NCBI RefSeq assembly: GCF_033439725.1
Contig: NW_026944384.1
Coordinates: 1 to 64,000 of the forward strand
DNA: 64,000 nucleotides
Direction: 5' to 3'
Source of the DNA: Neurospora tetraspora
Taxonomy: Eukaryota; Ascomycota; Sordariomycetes; Sordariales; Sordariaceae
This document shows positions 23,092 through 34,276 of the stretch, piece by piece (positions within the stretch are counted from its first letter, which is position 1; each line of letters starts with the position of its first letter). Position numbers and translations under genes: made by a program. The notes below the pieces were generated by a model. The model was not told the DNA's origin. It ran no database searches and saw nothing but the letters and a program-made list of their open reading frames with translations.

Positions 23092-24260
23092 TGTGAAGAT
23101 TGATATAACAATGGGTGTCTATATGTTGTTTGTATCTTGCACTTCAAGTGTAGAGGCAAATCGGTCAAAGTCGTTTGTTGACACGGTTAAAGGGTAGCTA
23201 GAGGGAATCACTCCATCATAAATAGGGTCTTGTGTTACCCCCAAATCGATTTCATTATGTCACACACGGGTTATGTCCCTGATGTCCTCTGCCCAACGGG
23301 ATAGGAGCTCCCCTCCCTGATCTTTTCGAGCGCCTTTCCCGATCCTGACCTGTTGCCATTGGACGATACCATCAATGATGTCGTCGACGACTTACACGGG
23401 AGTCTTGGCGCCAGCGATGCAACGGATAAACCCATCGATGGGCTCTTTGTCCGTCGTCTTGGGACACACCGTCGTAACTAATTCTTTTTATCTTGCCAGA
23501 TCTCTCCAAATAACTCCATTCAAGACCAACTGATGGAGATCGTGAAATTTGGCATCCGTGGTTGCAGTGTTGTTGATCGGGAGCTCTTGTCCTATGAACT
23601 GTGCTGGTGCAGCAACACCAGGTGGTCCGAGCTTGCCGACGATGATGCCAGAAGAAGTGACTCCACTTGCCTGCCGCGAGCCCTGGAGCCTGGCGGTACA
23701 TACGTACCTTGGCAGGTTACCCCTGTCATTACCCCACCACTTGACAGCAGCGGCGGGCATGAGCTCCCACTTGGGTCGCCGTCCAGACTGCAACTTTATT
23801 CTCCAGTTCATGCCTGGTGCCTGCGTGTTGTTGACCTGACATTGAGAGAGGCAAACATACATTCGACTTTTCCTCCCGCAACAACAAAGTTCCTGCAGCT
23901 TCCGTCCTTTCCTGCGCATTTCCATCCAGCTCCCCGACGAACGAAACAACGACGACTCTTGGATCGCACCAGTCCAGTCCCGTCCACAAAGCAAAGAGTA
24001 GCTCCTTCAGAGAGTCTGTTTATATGTAGGTGGTAGCTCTCAAATGGCCCTGCTGCCGTCACCTTGCTGGCCCATCTCCACTTGACCTCGCGACATCACA
24101 CCATCAAGTCGCCAGCATCAACAACTGTTTACTGCTAGCACCATACTACACGGCGCAACATCTTACGCGCGGAAGCTAACATCGCCATAGAGATCCCAGT
24201 GTTTGCCACATCTACTACCATTATCGAATGTGCGGTTGATCCCACAATAATACATCCATC
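23092..24260. other. Spacer with an interrupted minus-strand coding remnant (about 23210-23994)
   Basis: A minus-strand frame open from 23994 to 23488 continues in the same frame down to about 23210 with only a few stops. It has coding-like composition (for example FHDLHQLVLNGVIWRDLAR, later VCPKTTDKEPIDGFIRCIAG). This looks like a decayed protein gene of unknown family. The last ~200 bp before 24261 are the CT/CA-rich leader of the CAND1 gene. Confidence 0.4.
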
Positions 24261-27200
24261 ATGGCGACGACGGTCCCGGCCAACCCGACCTCCCACACGG
24301 TCGGCCTCCTCCTCACCAAGATCAGTGATGCCGACCCCGATTTCCGCTACATGGCCCTCAACGATCTGTTGGCCACCTTCAACATTGCCAAGCCAGACAT
24401 CCTCCAACACGACTTCAACACATCAAATCGCACTCTCGACGAGGTCATCAAGGCTTTGAGTGACCAGAATGGCGAGGTCCAGAACCAGGCCATCAAGGTG
24501 CTAGGTCCCCTAGTCAAGAAGCTCCCATCTCCGCTCTACACCACGGCCATACAGAAGCTTATCGAGTTGCAAAGCCAAAACTCAGATGTCAACTCGGTTC
24601 CTGCCATGGCCCTCAAAGCTGTCGTCGAAGCCCTTCCGCGTCCTGTGCCTGGCCTTGTGCCGACTAAGGAAGCGCAAGAGGCTTATGACAGCATCAACAA
24701 GTTGCTTATTCCTCGCTTCCTCGGTCAGACTACCGCCAAGCAGGTGCCCGGTCTGCTTCAGGGAGGCCACGTCACTTCGGACTCTGTCGACGTTCTCATA
24801 GAAGTTGTCAGATGCTTCGGCCCAGTGCTTACCCTTGTCGAGATCGAGGCTCTCCACGATGCCGTTGTCAACCTCTTGGCCCAGGAGAAGTGCACTTCGG
24901 TCGTCAAGAAGAGGGCCGTTGCCGCCGTGTCCATGCTGGCTCATTATTTGTCGGACGATCTCTTGGCTGCTTTTGTTAAGCGCACTGTTACTCTGTTGCG
25001 CAAGTCTAGCATGCCACCCGCCACCCGCCGTCTCTACATCACAATCCTGGGTTCCATGGCCCGCTCCATTCCTCACCGGTTTGGCCGATATCTGCCAGAG
25101 GTGGTCAGTTTCGTTCTCGATGCCCTTAACGAGGAGGAGTTGCAGACACAACTCGAAGCGATCCAAGAAGGCAGCGAGACTACTTCGGAATGGAGCGATG
25201 TTCGAGAAGCCGCTCTTGTTGCGCTGGACGCATTCCTCTCCTCCTGCCCAAACCAGATGCGCCCGTACACGAATGATGCCATCGAGGCGTGTCTGCGGTA
25301 CCTCAAGTTTGACCCCAACTACGCCGCCGACGAGGACGAGGAAATGGAGGAGGAAGAGGAGGAGGAGGATGACGATTTCGACGATGACGACGAGTTTGAG
25401 GCTGACGGCACCTTTGACGACGACGACGATGCCAGCTGGAAGGTCAGGCGGTGTGCTGCGAAGGCTCTTCACACCATCATCTCCACAAGAACCAGCGGCG
25501 ACCTCCTGGAGAGCGGTGTTCTCTACCAAAAGGTTGCTCCGGCATTGATCAAGAGGTTCGACGAGCGCGAGGAGAACGTTCGTCTTGAAGTTCTTTCTGC
25601 CACTTCCCTGCTCATTCGCAAGACGGGAGAAGGCGTTATTCCTGACTTTACCATCGACAGCGCCTCTGGCGATAGCATTGGCCAAGCTCCTCAAAGTCGG
25701 AAGCGCAGACGTCAGAGCAGCGCAGCTGGTCAAGCTGGGATGCCCGTCAACCTCTCCGGCACCGGACTTACGTCGCCAAAGGCCGAAAAGATCCCAGCAA
25801 CAGGACCCCGTGCCGATCTTGCCGCCCTCACTCCTGCTATCGTCAAGTCGGCTACCAAGTTGCTCAAGGGCAAGCTCATTCCCACGAAGCAGGCCACAAT
25901 CAATATTCTTGATGATCTGATTTCTGTTCAAAAGGGTGGCCTCGCACCGTATCTCGACCAGATCACGGATCTTATCCTGGATGCCATCAAGCTGACCGGT
26001 TTAAGCACTTCATCAGCGCAGGTTTCCTTTGCTGGTGGCAGCGCCTCTGCTACGACTAACACTCTTCGCATTGCGGCGCTTCGCCTGATTAGCAGCTTCG
26101 CCAGAAACCACTCTTCAAATGACCTGCAGCCTTACTTACCAAAGATCGTTGCCGGCGTTGTTTCAGTTGTTCATGACCGAGTCTACAAGATCGCCGCTGA
26201 GGCTGTCCAAACCGCCGAGGAAGTCTCCAAGACCATCACGCCCCCGCGTGCTCGTATGACCGCGCAAAAGTTCAAGGGAGAGCTGCAGAAGCTTTATAGT
26301 GTGATGGTTGACCGCACCACGGATAATGACGCTGACGCTGAAGTTCGCCAGAAGGCCATCCATGCCCTTGGGACCCTCCTCTCTCGAACATCGGGTACCG
26401 AGGGCGCTGCCTTGCTCTCGGACGAGGACCGGAAGACTGCTCTCGGTCACCTCAAGGAAAGGCTCTTCAACGAAACCACGCGTCTCGCCGCCGTTCGGGC
26501 AATTGACACTGTTGCCGCTCTCTCGTCGTCTGTAGACTCTTTCGACGCGCCATGGACCCAAGAAGTTGTTGTTGAACTTGCCGCTCAGTTGCGCAAGGCC
26601 AACCGTTCCTTGAGGGGTTCCAGCGTCATGGCTCTCAAGCATTTGGTCCTCTCGCCGGCTACCAAGAACACTCTGGATGATGCGACTGTCCAGAGGGTGG
26701 TGACCGCGCTGGTCACAGTCATCACCCACTATGATGCCCAACTTCTTGGCCCCGGTCTTCTCGTGCTGGCACACCTGGCCCAAGAGAAGCCGCAAATCGT
26801 CATCACTGAGGAGCTCATGACCGCGCTGTGTAAACTACTTATGGAGTCGACAGTTACAGGCACGGTCCTCGACTCTCTTCTAGTGCTTGTCCATAGCATC
26901 GGCCAGACTGGGAAGGGAGAGGTTCTTATGCAGCGCCTGCTCAACGAGGTTGCCCTGAGCGGTGACCCATCGGTGGTCGGCAAGGTTATCGGTACCCTTC
27001 TTGTGGCGAGTGGTAACAAGGGCACCTACACGGCCGAGCTTTTCGTCCAGGAGATCCAGAAGCAGAAAGGTGAAAGAGCCAGCCTTGCGCTTACCATTCT
27101 GGGTGAGGCTGGACTTCGTCTTGGGGACAAGTTCCCGTACTCTCCCAGCCTCTTCCTCGAGCAGTTCCATAGCGAATACGACAAGACGTCGCTTTCTGCT

Positions 27201-28415
27201 GCCGTTGCTTTGGGTCGTGCTGGAGCGGGCAATGTAGCTGCTTATGTCCCCGTCATCCTCCAGTCGATGCATCAAGGGGGTAACACGCAGTACTTGCTCC
27301 TTCAGTCTATCAAGGAGGTTCTCCAGCAGGTTGCTATTTCTTCGACCGACCTTGGTCAGTTATCGACGCCAATCTGGGACCAGATCCTTGCTGCGTCGGG
27401 GTCGGAGGATAACAAGGCGGTTTGTGCAGAGTGTATTGGTCGGTTGGTCATCATTGATCCCAAGACGTACATGTTGAAGCTTGTGGTAAGTTGGGACCTA
27501 CCCTGTCTGTTGTAAAATTTTCCGGCGCTAACTTCCATAGTCCCTACTCAACGACCAGTCGCCTTTGTTGAGGGCCATCGCCATTCAGGCCCTTCGCTAC
27601 ACTCTCCCCGATGAGAACGAGGTCTTTGACAGCATGCTCAAGAGCCACCTGGTTGACATGCTCAAGACGATGCTGGAAGATTCTGAGATGGAGAACCGTC
27701 GTCATGCCATGTCGACCCTCAACTCGGCGGCGCACAACAAGGCGGACATCATCCTTGGCCATCTTAACAAGCTGATGCCTTATGTCATGAGGGAGACGGT
27801 GATCAAGCCGGAGCTCATCAGAGAGGTGCAGATGGGTCCGTTCAAGCATATCATTGATGATGGTTTGGAACTTCGCAAGGTGAGTACATGATTCTTGTGT
27901 ACAAGGCTACCCGAGACTAACATTCCTAGGCCGCATACGAAACCCTCTACGCCCTTATGGAAACCGCCTTTTCCCGCATCAGCATCATCGATCTTTACGA
28001 CCGTATTGTCGCCGGCCTGTCGGACGACAATGACATCAAAGCTCTCTGCAACCTCATGGTCTCCAAGCTCGCCTACATCGACCCCGACGAGACCATTCGC
28101 CGCCTCGACTCCATCGCAGAGGCCTTCCGTAAGACGCTGTCGACCAAGCTGAAGGACACGGCGGTCAAGCAGGAGCTCGAGAAGCAAGCCGAGGCCAACC
28201 GGGCAGCACTTAGGGTCACGCTCCTGCTCGGGGAGAAACTCAAGGCTTTTCTCAGCACGGGCGGCGCGGTCGGAGCGGCAGTTCCCGGGGGTTCGGCTGC
28301 GGTGGCGGGCACTAACCAGGTCTGGCACAGCTATTGGGAATGGGTATCGAAGGAGTGTAAGACACAACTTCAGATCCTCAGGGATGAGGATAGTAAAGGT
28401 GCCGGCGTGATTTAG
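24261..28415 (+). CDS. cand1: CAND1/TIP120, cullin exchange factor
   Basis: HEAT-repeat protein that wraps around unneddylated cullin-RING ligases and exchanges their substrate-receptor modules. Exons are 24261-27485, 27541-27879 and 27930-28415, phase 0 at both junctions, giving 1349 aa. Animal and plant CAND1 are a little over 1200. The N-terminus (VGLLLTKISDADPDFRYMAL NDLL region) matches the family opening. HEAT repeats run along the whole length. The acidic loop at about residues 356-392 (DEDEEMEEEEEEEDDDF), followed by ASWKVRRCAAKALHTII, is a CAND1 hallmark. The C-terminal part has ETVIKPELIREVQMGPFKH and LKDTAVKQELEKQAEANRAA, also typical. The extra ~120 residues lie mainly in a Ser/Gly/Pro-rich insert around residue 480 and in the last repeats. 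Three exons in clean frame indicate an intact gene. Confidence 0.95.
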
Positions 28416-29330
28416 TGTGACTGGCCGGATGTCATTACATCCATGGCTGGGAAAAAAAGAACCAGGGAAAGCGACAGTGAGGATGAGATGGGAGGTTGTT
28501 GAAGGAAAAGGGTGGTGTTGATGAACAAGTTTCGACCTACCTTTAGTGATGGGGTGGATGGTATTGGAAGGGGAATGATGGCGCTATGATGGGGGTAAAC
28601 AGGGCGGCATTGAAAGCATCGTTGGTTGCGGTTTTTCGTGGTGGAAGGACGACTGGGAATAGAGGGGGAGGGAGTATGTGATGGTTGGAAGTGCCTATAG
28701 TTTTATTCCAGCACGATAGAAGAAGTTGTTGAGTTTTAGCGGCGGGACAACAAAATACAATACATATGATAGCTGCCTATCTCATTGCTACGCTTGCCGA
28801 GAGTTGGCGTGATGGAATGGTGCGAAGGTTGAAGCAATGGGTTGTTGTGTTGGTTCGAGAACAACGAGCGATATAAAGACTATGCTTCTATTCCATCATT
28901 TCGAAGGTCGTTCGGCGATGTCTAGATGCGAAAACTACGCAGTGTTGGCATTTGAACTTGGCCCAAGCACGCCCATGGTACATATTGTCGCGGGGCGTGC
29001 AAGCAGGGACAGTACCGGTACTTCCAAGGTACCTGCTAGTCATCGGACCCACCTACCCGTCAAGCCACATTCAATCGCGGCTACCGTAGCTTCGTTCACC
29101 ACTGACACCTGAAGCTCCCGAGTTCCGCTCCCACGATCCCAAACATCCAATCCAGCCCACGTCCATCCTACCAAGCACAGCTGTCTACGAGCACCGCGAC
29201 ACCACACACAAAACTATAACCGGCGCGCACATAGCTACTTACCACTTACCGCCCATCGCTCGCTCCCCCACCTACCAAACACAACAGACCACCCACTCAC
29301 CACATCCTCAAGACAAGCGCCACAGCAGCA
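28416..29330. other. Spacer between two plus-strand genes
   Basis: The 3' flank of CAND1 followed by the promoter of the TRAPP gene. The last ~180 bp are CA/CT-rich, leader-like. The frame after the CAND1 TAG stays open about 30 codons, which is not persuasive. No other feature. Confidence 0.45.
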
Positions 29331-30224
29331 ATGTCCAACCACCTACCAGCCGGAGGCAACGGCGGCGGCGGGCGCGCAGGGGATTCCGGACTCCGATACC
29401 CGTCGAACGGCAAGACGATTTATCACCGGCCGCTCAACCGCACTAAGACTGCGGAGCTGAGCAAGGCGGCTTTTGCGTATTTGTTTGCGGAGATGGTGTC
29501 GTATGCGCAGAGGAGGGTGACGGGGATTCAGGAGTTGGAGAAACGGTATGCCCCCCTCTTGCTATCATAGCTGTCCTTCCTTACTCCTGTTATGTTTCTG
29601 TCCAAGACCTTCTAGTCCCGGCCCGGCCACAATGTCTGCGACAGTTCCAGGTCCCGTTGTCTAGCCAGTCAGTCCCCCATTGTATCAGTTAAAACTAACG
29701 CTCGCTTCACTCGCCGCAGCCTCAACCTCCAAGGCCACCCCATCGGCCTCAAGCTCCTCGACCTCCTCCTCTTCCGCGAGCCCCCTCGCTCGCAACTCCG
29801 TCCACTGAACATCATCGCCCTCCTACATTTCATCAAAATCAACGTCTGGACGCACCTCTTCGGGCGACAAGCCGACCGACTGGAGAAATCCTCCAACCCG
29901 GATACCCCCGACGAGTTCATGATCATCGACAACGAGCCGCTGGTTAATGCGTACATCAGTGTGCCGAAGGAGATGAGCCAGTTGAATTGCGCGGCGTTTG
30001 CGGCGGGGATAATAGAGGGGGTTTGTGATGGTGCTGGGTTTCCGGCGAGGGTGACGGCGCATACGGTTGGGGATACGGCGGGTGCGAATAATGGGAGTGG
30101 GGGGACGGGGACGGATGGTGGGAGAGGGGAGGGTGGGGAGATGTGGCCGGGTAGAACGGTTTTCTTGGTCAAGTTCCAGCCGGAGGTGTTGGAGCGGGAG
30201 GCGTTGATTGGGGCTAAGAGTTGA
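29331..30224 (+). CDS. trs31: TRAPP complex subunit Trs31 (TRAPPC5)
   Basis: Core Bet3-family subunit of the TRAPP tethering complex, the Ypt1/Rab1 exchange factor at the Golgi. Exons are 29331-29545 and 29720-30224, with a 174-bp intron splitting an Arg codon, giving 239 aa. The N-terminus has a Gly-rich leader and then SNGKTIYHRPLNRTKTAELS, followed by AFAYLFAEMVSYAQRRVTGI, the Trs31 pattern. Exon 2 continues LNLQGHPIGLKLLDLLLFRE and LNIIALLHFIKINVWTHLFG, the hydrophobic Bet3-fold core. Later come DEFMIIDNEPLVNAYISVPK and MSQLNCAAFAAGIIEGVCDG, including the conserved N-C-A-A-F-x-A-G-I motif. An insert of Gly/Thr residues near 200 is a fungal addition. The ending has RTVFLVKFQPEVLERE. Complete gene. 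Confidence 0.94.
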
Positions 30225-30988
30225 TGATGATGCGGAGAAGAGGTGGGGAAAAGGGGATGGATACAAGAGTGGGTTGAAAGAAAGGGAGAGTTGCTGAGGG
30301 GAGGTATATGTCTTGTTTGGGTTTTTGGGTTTTGGAACTGGGCATTAGCATGGCGTTTAAAGCGGTTATGACGGGACGGCATTGTTTGTGAATATTATCA
30401 CAGGTCCATGAGGACCAGCTAATGAGAGAGGCGCGTTTCCCGAACAACATGGGTGGAACATTTATCATGTTTTGAGGTGACGGCAGGATTTTGGGAAGAA
30501 AAAAGCTGATTCTTTCTGCGGTGCACTACTCTCGACATCAAAAAGCCCATGGGATATCTATGTTAAGCAACCTTGCGCCGTCCTAGCTATGCCACCTTAC
30601 GCCGCTCTCAACCTGCCATTGTGATGATGTTGGAGGCGCTGCCCGTCATGTGTTGTGCCGTGATCCGGGGCCCGTCAACTTAGCCCATATAATGTTCAAC
30701 CTCCAACTCCGTGCGTAAGCTCCATCGCAGAGTCGCAAAAGAGAAAACCCGAACTCCTGCCCATGCTATAACCACAAATGTCCCGTGGCTGTCCACTCGC
30801 CATAACTACGACAGCGCTGTGTCGCGTAGCTCATGCGCTGCCGTCGTCATGTGTCTCCGCCCATCTCCTCCTGTCCGTTCGTCTGGGCAAATTATGATCA
30901 TGCTCCTTCAGCTTTTGTGTCGTCTTGGAGCTCTCTCTCTGCAGCATCATCGTCACCATCCCGCCCCTCTCCCTTCGCCCATCATACA
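30225..30988. other. Spacer between convergent gene ends
   Basis: 3' flanks of trs31 (+) and apc13 (-). The stretch near 30950-31100 is C-rich because it overlaps the Gly/Ala-rich C-terminal coding part of the next gene. No other gene seen. Confidence 0.45.
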
Positions 30989-31730
30989 TTACCTCGGCAA
31001 CCCCCCATACCCGCCAGCCCTCGTCTTCTTCTTCCTAGCTACCCTCCTCCCTCCATTCCCCGCCCCTGGTCCACCTCCCGCGACACCCGCCGTACTCCCA
31101 CCACCCACCCCTCCATTTCCCAATCCCAATCCTGCCCCCGGCGCCCCGGGGCCCTGCTGCATCAGCTCATCCAGTCCTAGATCCCTCCAGGCCGGCTCGC
31201 GCGTCTTTTGCGTAGCCTTTTGGATGCCGAAAGCAGCGTGTTGGTCGGGGACCACGTCGTCTTCGTCTTCGGGGTTGAGGGGCTGTAGGTGCGGAGGCAC
31301 GTAGATGTCTTCTGAGGAAGGGAGGCGGTCGCGCGTGAAGTCGTCGAAGAGATCGGCGTGGTGGGAGGCGTGGAGGTGGAGGGGGGTGAAGTGGGCGTCT
31401 TTGTTCTGTTGTCAAACGTAATGATATTAGAGAAAGAAGAAAAAGAAGAAAAAAGAAAAAGGGAGAGGGGGCAGGGAAAGGAACAGAACAAAAACATACC
31501 ATACTTCCACCCTCACTAACCGGACCAAAAAAGGTATCAACGTTATCCTTCAGCCTCGGCGCCGGCAGAATATCGCCGTGATAATCGAGCTGGATGTTGG
31601 AACGCTGACGCGGGTAAATGGGGTGCAGAGAATCCTGGATGGCGTTCCAGTGATGGCGGCGCGGATCGGTAGGGTGGCCTGGACGAGATCCGAACCGGTT
31701 CGCGGTCCAGGCTGAGTGGTGGTGAGACAT
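30989..31730 (-). CDS. apc13: Anaphase-promoting complex subunit Apc13 (Swm1-like)
   Basis: Small scaffold subunit that stabilises the TPR lobe of the APC/C ubiquitin ligase. Exons are 31730-31500 and 31405-30989, joined in phase 0 across a 94-bp intron with GTATGT/CAG, giving 215 aa. The diagnostic block is in exon 2: DLFDDFTRDRLPSSEDIYVP, closely parallel to the human Apc13 pattern D-L-x2-D-x2-R/W-x-D-x-L-P-x2-D-x3-P. A second conserved piece, EPAWRDLGLDELMQQ, parallels the W-T-D-L-A-L end of the human protein. Fungal-specific parts are the N-terminal ~80 residues (MSHHHSAWTANRFGSRPGHP) and a Gly/Ala-rich basic tail (GGRRVARKKKTRAGGYGG). It is much longer than the ~74-aa animal subunit. Recognised from memory of the family motif, not by search. 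Confidence 0.72.
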
Positions 31731-32953
31731 TGTGATGGTGACGCTGCGGGTGCCGGCGGGGGTGCGCTGCAGGGCTTATCGCGGGGCTTGGAAAGGACGA
31801 TAAGGAGGTGTGGCTGGTGCAAGTAGGTGGGACGTAGAGGTACTTTCGTTAGCGTGGTTAGGTACTGTAGCGCTATAGAAGTTGCCAAAACCAAAACACC
31901 AAAAACTTGTTGGTGATAAAAGTTGGTGTTGAGGAGAAGTTAAGGAGAGAAGGGAGAACGGAAGAAGTTTGTTGTTTTCCCGTCCATTTGCTTGGGACCC
32001 GATTTCGCGGGCGCCGAAATGAAAGGTTCAGATGAGAGAAGTTCCATTCACGCGTGCCTTCCGTTTTCGTTTTCAGTTGAACAATGAACGAAACTGAGGG
32101 CCAAGTGAAAGAACCAAACCGCTGCGCGAAATGGGCTGGCAGGTCATCTCCTCCCTGTGGGAAGATTCCGTTGCGGTTATCAAACCTCTAGCATCTGACA
32201 TCGCGATAACCTGCAACGGAGGGGGGGGCGTTGAGGTACACCGCGGTCTGGATTGTCACAAGAACACGGCGGCTCTCACTTTTCCAACGCCTACGTTTGT
32301 TGGGAGGAAATCAGAGGCGAGCATCATCCCACACAGACTCGAACCACCTCATTACTGGGATCCAGAGTTCAAGTGCTTACGAGTTCTGGCTCTCACAAGA
32401 TCTCTATCACCTCCTCGGGCTTCCAAGTTGCCCTCGACCATTCTCCTCGCAGACTTCAAAATTTAACGAGAATTCCTGTCAGCTCATTCCAACCAGTATG
32501 GCATGCATCACACCTCCTGCTACCTACAACTGTCGACAGAGATCGGGAATACATGAGTGTCTACCGTGAGTAATTCGACCTCGAAGAAGTTTGCTGTTCA
32601 CTACAAGCTCTCGTGGGTGGATTCGGTGAGAGAACACATCGACAAGCAGACATGTTCATCAACTCACTGGGATCTCGGAGGGAAATGGAGAGTATCTGGC
32701 AACTTGATCGTCGTCAAGTCAAACCTTGACACGGTCTGTTTTGAGAAGACAGCGAGCGACTATATATGTGAGCTATCTCGTTCACGCCAATAACTGTCTG
32801 ATATGCCTCCATCATCAAGGCGTTGAGCCATGAGACATCGGTATCTTGATCAGATCCTCCGACCTAAAACCCCGATTTCCATTTGCCCTAGCTTCAACCG
32901 TGGTTGGTTAAGAAGCAGCTCCTCCACCTTCCGCCTAAGAGGCATTCTTTCCA
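31731..32953. other. Gene-free spacer
   Basis: Upstream of apc13 (-) and downstream of the peptide-precursor gene (-). Plus-strand frames at 32131-32466 and neighbours have no domain or splice support. No repeat or RNA gene seen. Confidence 0.45.
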
Positions 32954-34276
32954 TTATTTTCCATTACAACCCCCGAAAAAGCATGACGGCTGCCAACCCT
33001 GACCAGGAAAGTTGTCATTGTCCGGGCTTTCATCGTTGTCGTACTTCTCATCTCCCTCACCGACAGCCAGCTTCTCATCCGCATCCCGTTTCTCGGCAGA
33101 GGCGCCCTTTCCATCACAACCGCCAAAGACGCCTTGCGGCTGGTTGCAACCCTGGCCGGGATCGTAATGTCCAGCAGCCGGGCCTTCGACGTTGACCACT
33201 TTTTTGTCCTCCTCCTCAGGGACAGCCAGCTGTGTGTTCTGCTCAACCTCGCGCTTCTCGTTAGAGGCACGTTTACCGTTACAGCCACCGAAAAAGCCTT
33301 GCGGCTGGTTACATCCCTGACCAGGATCATAATGCTCATCATCCGAGCCACGAATGTCGAGACTCTTGCCCTTTTCGTTGCCAGAACCGGGACCGACCCC
33401 GTTCGGACCGCAAGACCAAGTCCAATCCGAAATTTGGGCGCAAGAGTAGTTAGGGTTAGCGTCGAAGGGGTCAGAGTCGTCTTTGGGCTTGGGCGCAACC
33501 GGGGAAAGAACCAGCGCGAGACGGTCGGTGTTGACCTTGAACTTGCTGGCATCACCGTCGGAACCATCAGGGCCGTTAAAGCTGCAAGTAGCATCACCCT
33601 GCTTCCCAATGATGCAGCGGACATCAGCACCAGTGCAGACGTAGTCTCCAGTCACGTCGGTGTCGCAGGTGAAATCGGGATCACCGCCGTCTCTGGTGTT
33701 GGTCTGGAGGGCAGCAGTCTTCTGGTTGCTGGTGCAAGAAACCTGGCGACCATCGTCGAATATGCAGGTCTCGTTGTCGGGGCCGCCGGTGCACGTGTAC
33801 TGTCTGAGGGAGGTCTGGCTGCAGTTCCAGATAGCGACGTCGGGATCGTTGTCGGGATCGGTGTCATCTCTGGCTTCGACTTTGGCAGCTGCCTCGACGA
33901 CGGTGGCCTCGAGATTGATGGAGTCGGCAGACTCGGAGCGCTTGGTGTTCTGGTTGAAGTTGGGATTACCCTCTCCGCCGGGGGTGCAGATCATGGTGGC
34001 ATGGGCGTTGATGCACAAGTCGCCGGGATCGACGGTTTTGGTCGGGCAGTCGTGGTCGTCTCGGTTGCAGAGGCCATGGTTGGTGTTCTTCTTAAGGTAA
34101 GTGTTAGTTGGCTTGATTTGATGGTGAGGGGCGGTTGAGAGGTGGAAACTTACCTCGGAACCAGCGAGACTGTGGTCATTGGTGATGACGCCTGCCTTGA
34201 GGATGGGCACGGGGTTGCCGAGGATGGCAGTGGGCGCCAACGCCAGAAGGACGGTGGCGATGCGTGAGGTGCGCAT
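32954..34276 (-). CDS. Secreted precursor with three Cys-peptide repeats (candidate Kex2-processed repeat protein)
   Basis: Exons are 34276-34154 and 34090-32954, giving 419 aa; the 63-bp intron carries CTAAC 13 bp before its acceptor. A signal peptide covers residues 1-20 (MRTSRIATVLLALAPTAILG). The middle has three loosely repeated Cys modules of ~40 residues (around WNCSQTSLRQYTC, FTCDTDVTGDYVC and YSCAQISDWTWSC). The C-terminus has three peptide units: HYDPGQGCNQPQGFFGGCNG (about 294-314), HYDPGQGCNQPQGVFGGCDG (349-369) and FPGQGWQPSCFFGGCNGK (402-419, ending the protein). They are separated by acidic spacers with dibasic KR sites (GKRASNEKR, ASAEKRDADEK). This layout is that of fungal Kex2-processed repeat proteins, which release small, often cyclised or disulfide peptides. 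Processing is inferred; a cell-wall or effector role is also possible. No DUF3328-type tailoring gene is visible next to it. Confidence 0.75.
   Translation of the reverse strand: MRTSRIATVLLALAPTAILGNPVPILKAGVITNDHSLAGSEVSFHLSTAPHHQIKPTNTYLKKNTNHGLCNRDDHDCPTKTVDPGDLCINAHATMICTPGGEGNPNFNQNTKRSESADSINLEATVVEAAAKVEARDDTDPDNDPDVAIWNCSQTSLRQYTCTGGPDNETCIFDDGRQVSCTSNQKTAALQTNTRDGGDPDFTCDTDVTGDYVCTGADVRCIIGKQGDATCSFNGPDGSDGDASKFKVNTDRLALVLSPVAPKPKDDSDPFDANPNYSCAQISDWTWSCGPNGVGPGSGNEKGKSLDIRGSDDEHYDPGQGCNQPQGFFGGCNGKRASNEKREVEQNTQLAVPEEEDKKVVNVEGPAAGHYDPGQGCNQPQGVFGGCDGKGASAEKRDADEKLAVGEGDEKYDNDESPDNDNFPGQGWQPSCFFGGCNGK
32957..33334 (-). repeat. Three in-gene peptide repeats
   Basis: Units at about 33334-33272, 33169-33107 and 33010-32957 encode PGQGCNQPQGFFGGCNGK and close variants. 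Unit 3 is shortened, has one Cys moved, and ends at the stop codon. Spacers are acidic and carry KR dibasic sites. Confidence 0.85.

Noticed and set aside
28413-28510. CAND1 TAG as another editing site
   Set aside because: Only ~30 open codons follow, with no sign of family sequence; the protein already ends where CAND1 should.
32131-32573. Plus-strand frames between apc13 and the peptide precursor
   Set aside because: Three overlapping frames of similar length, none with protein-like pattern.
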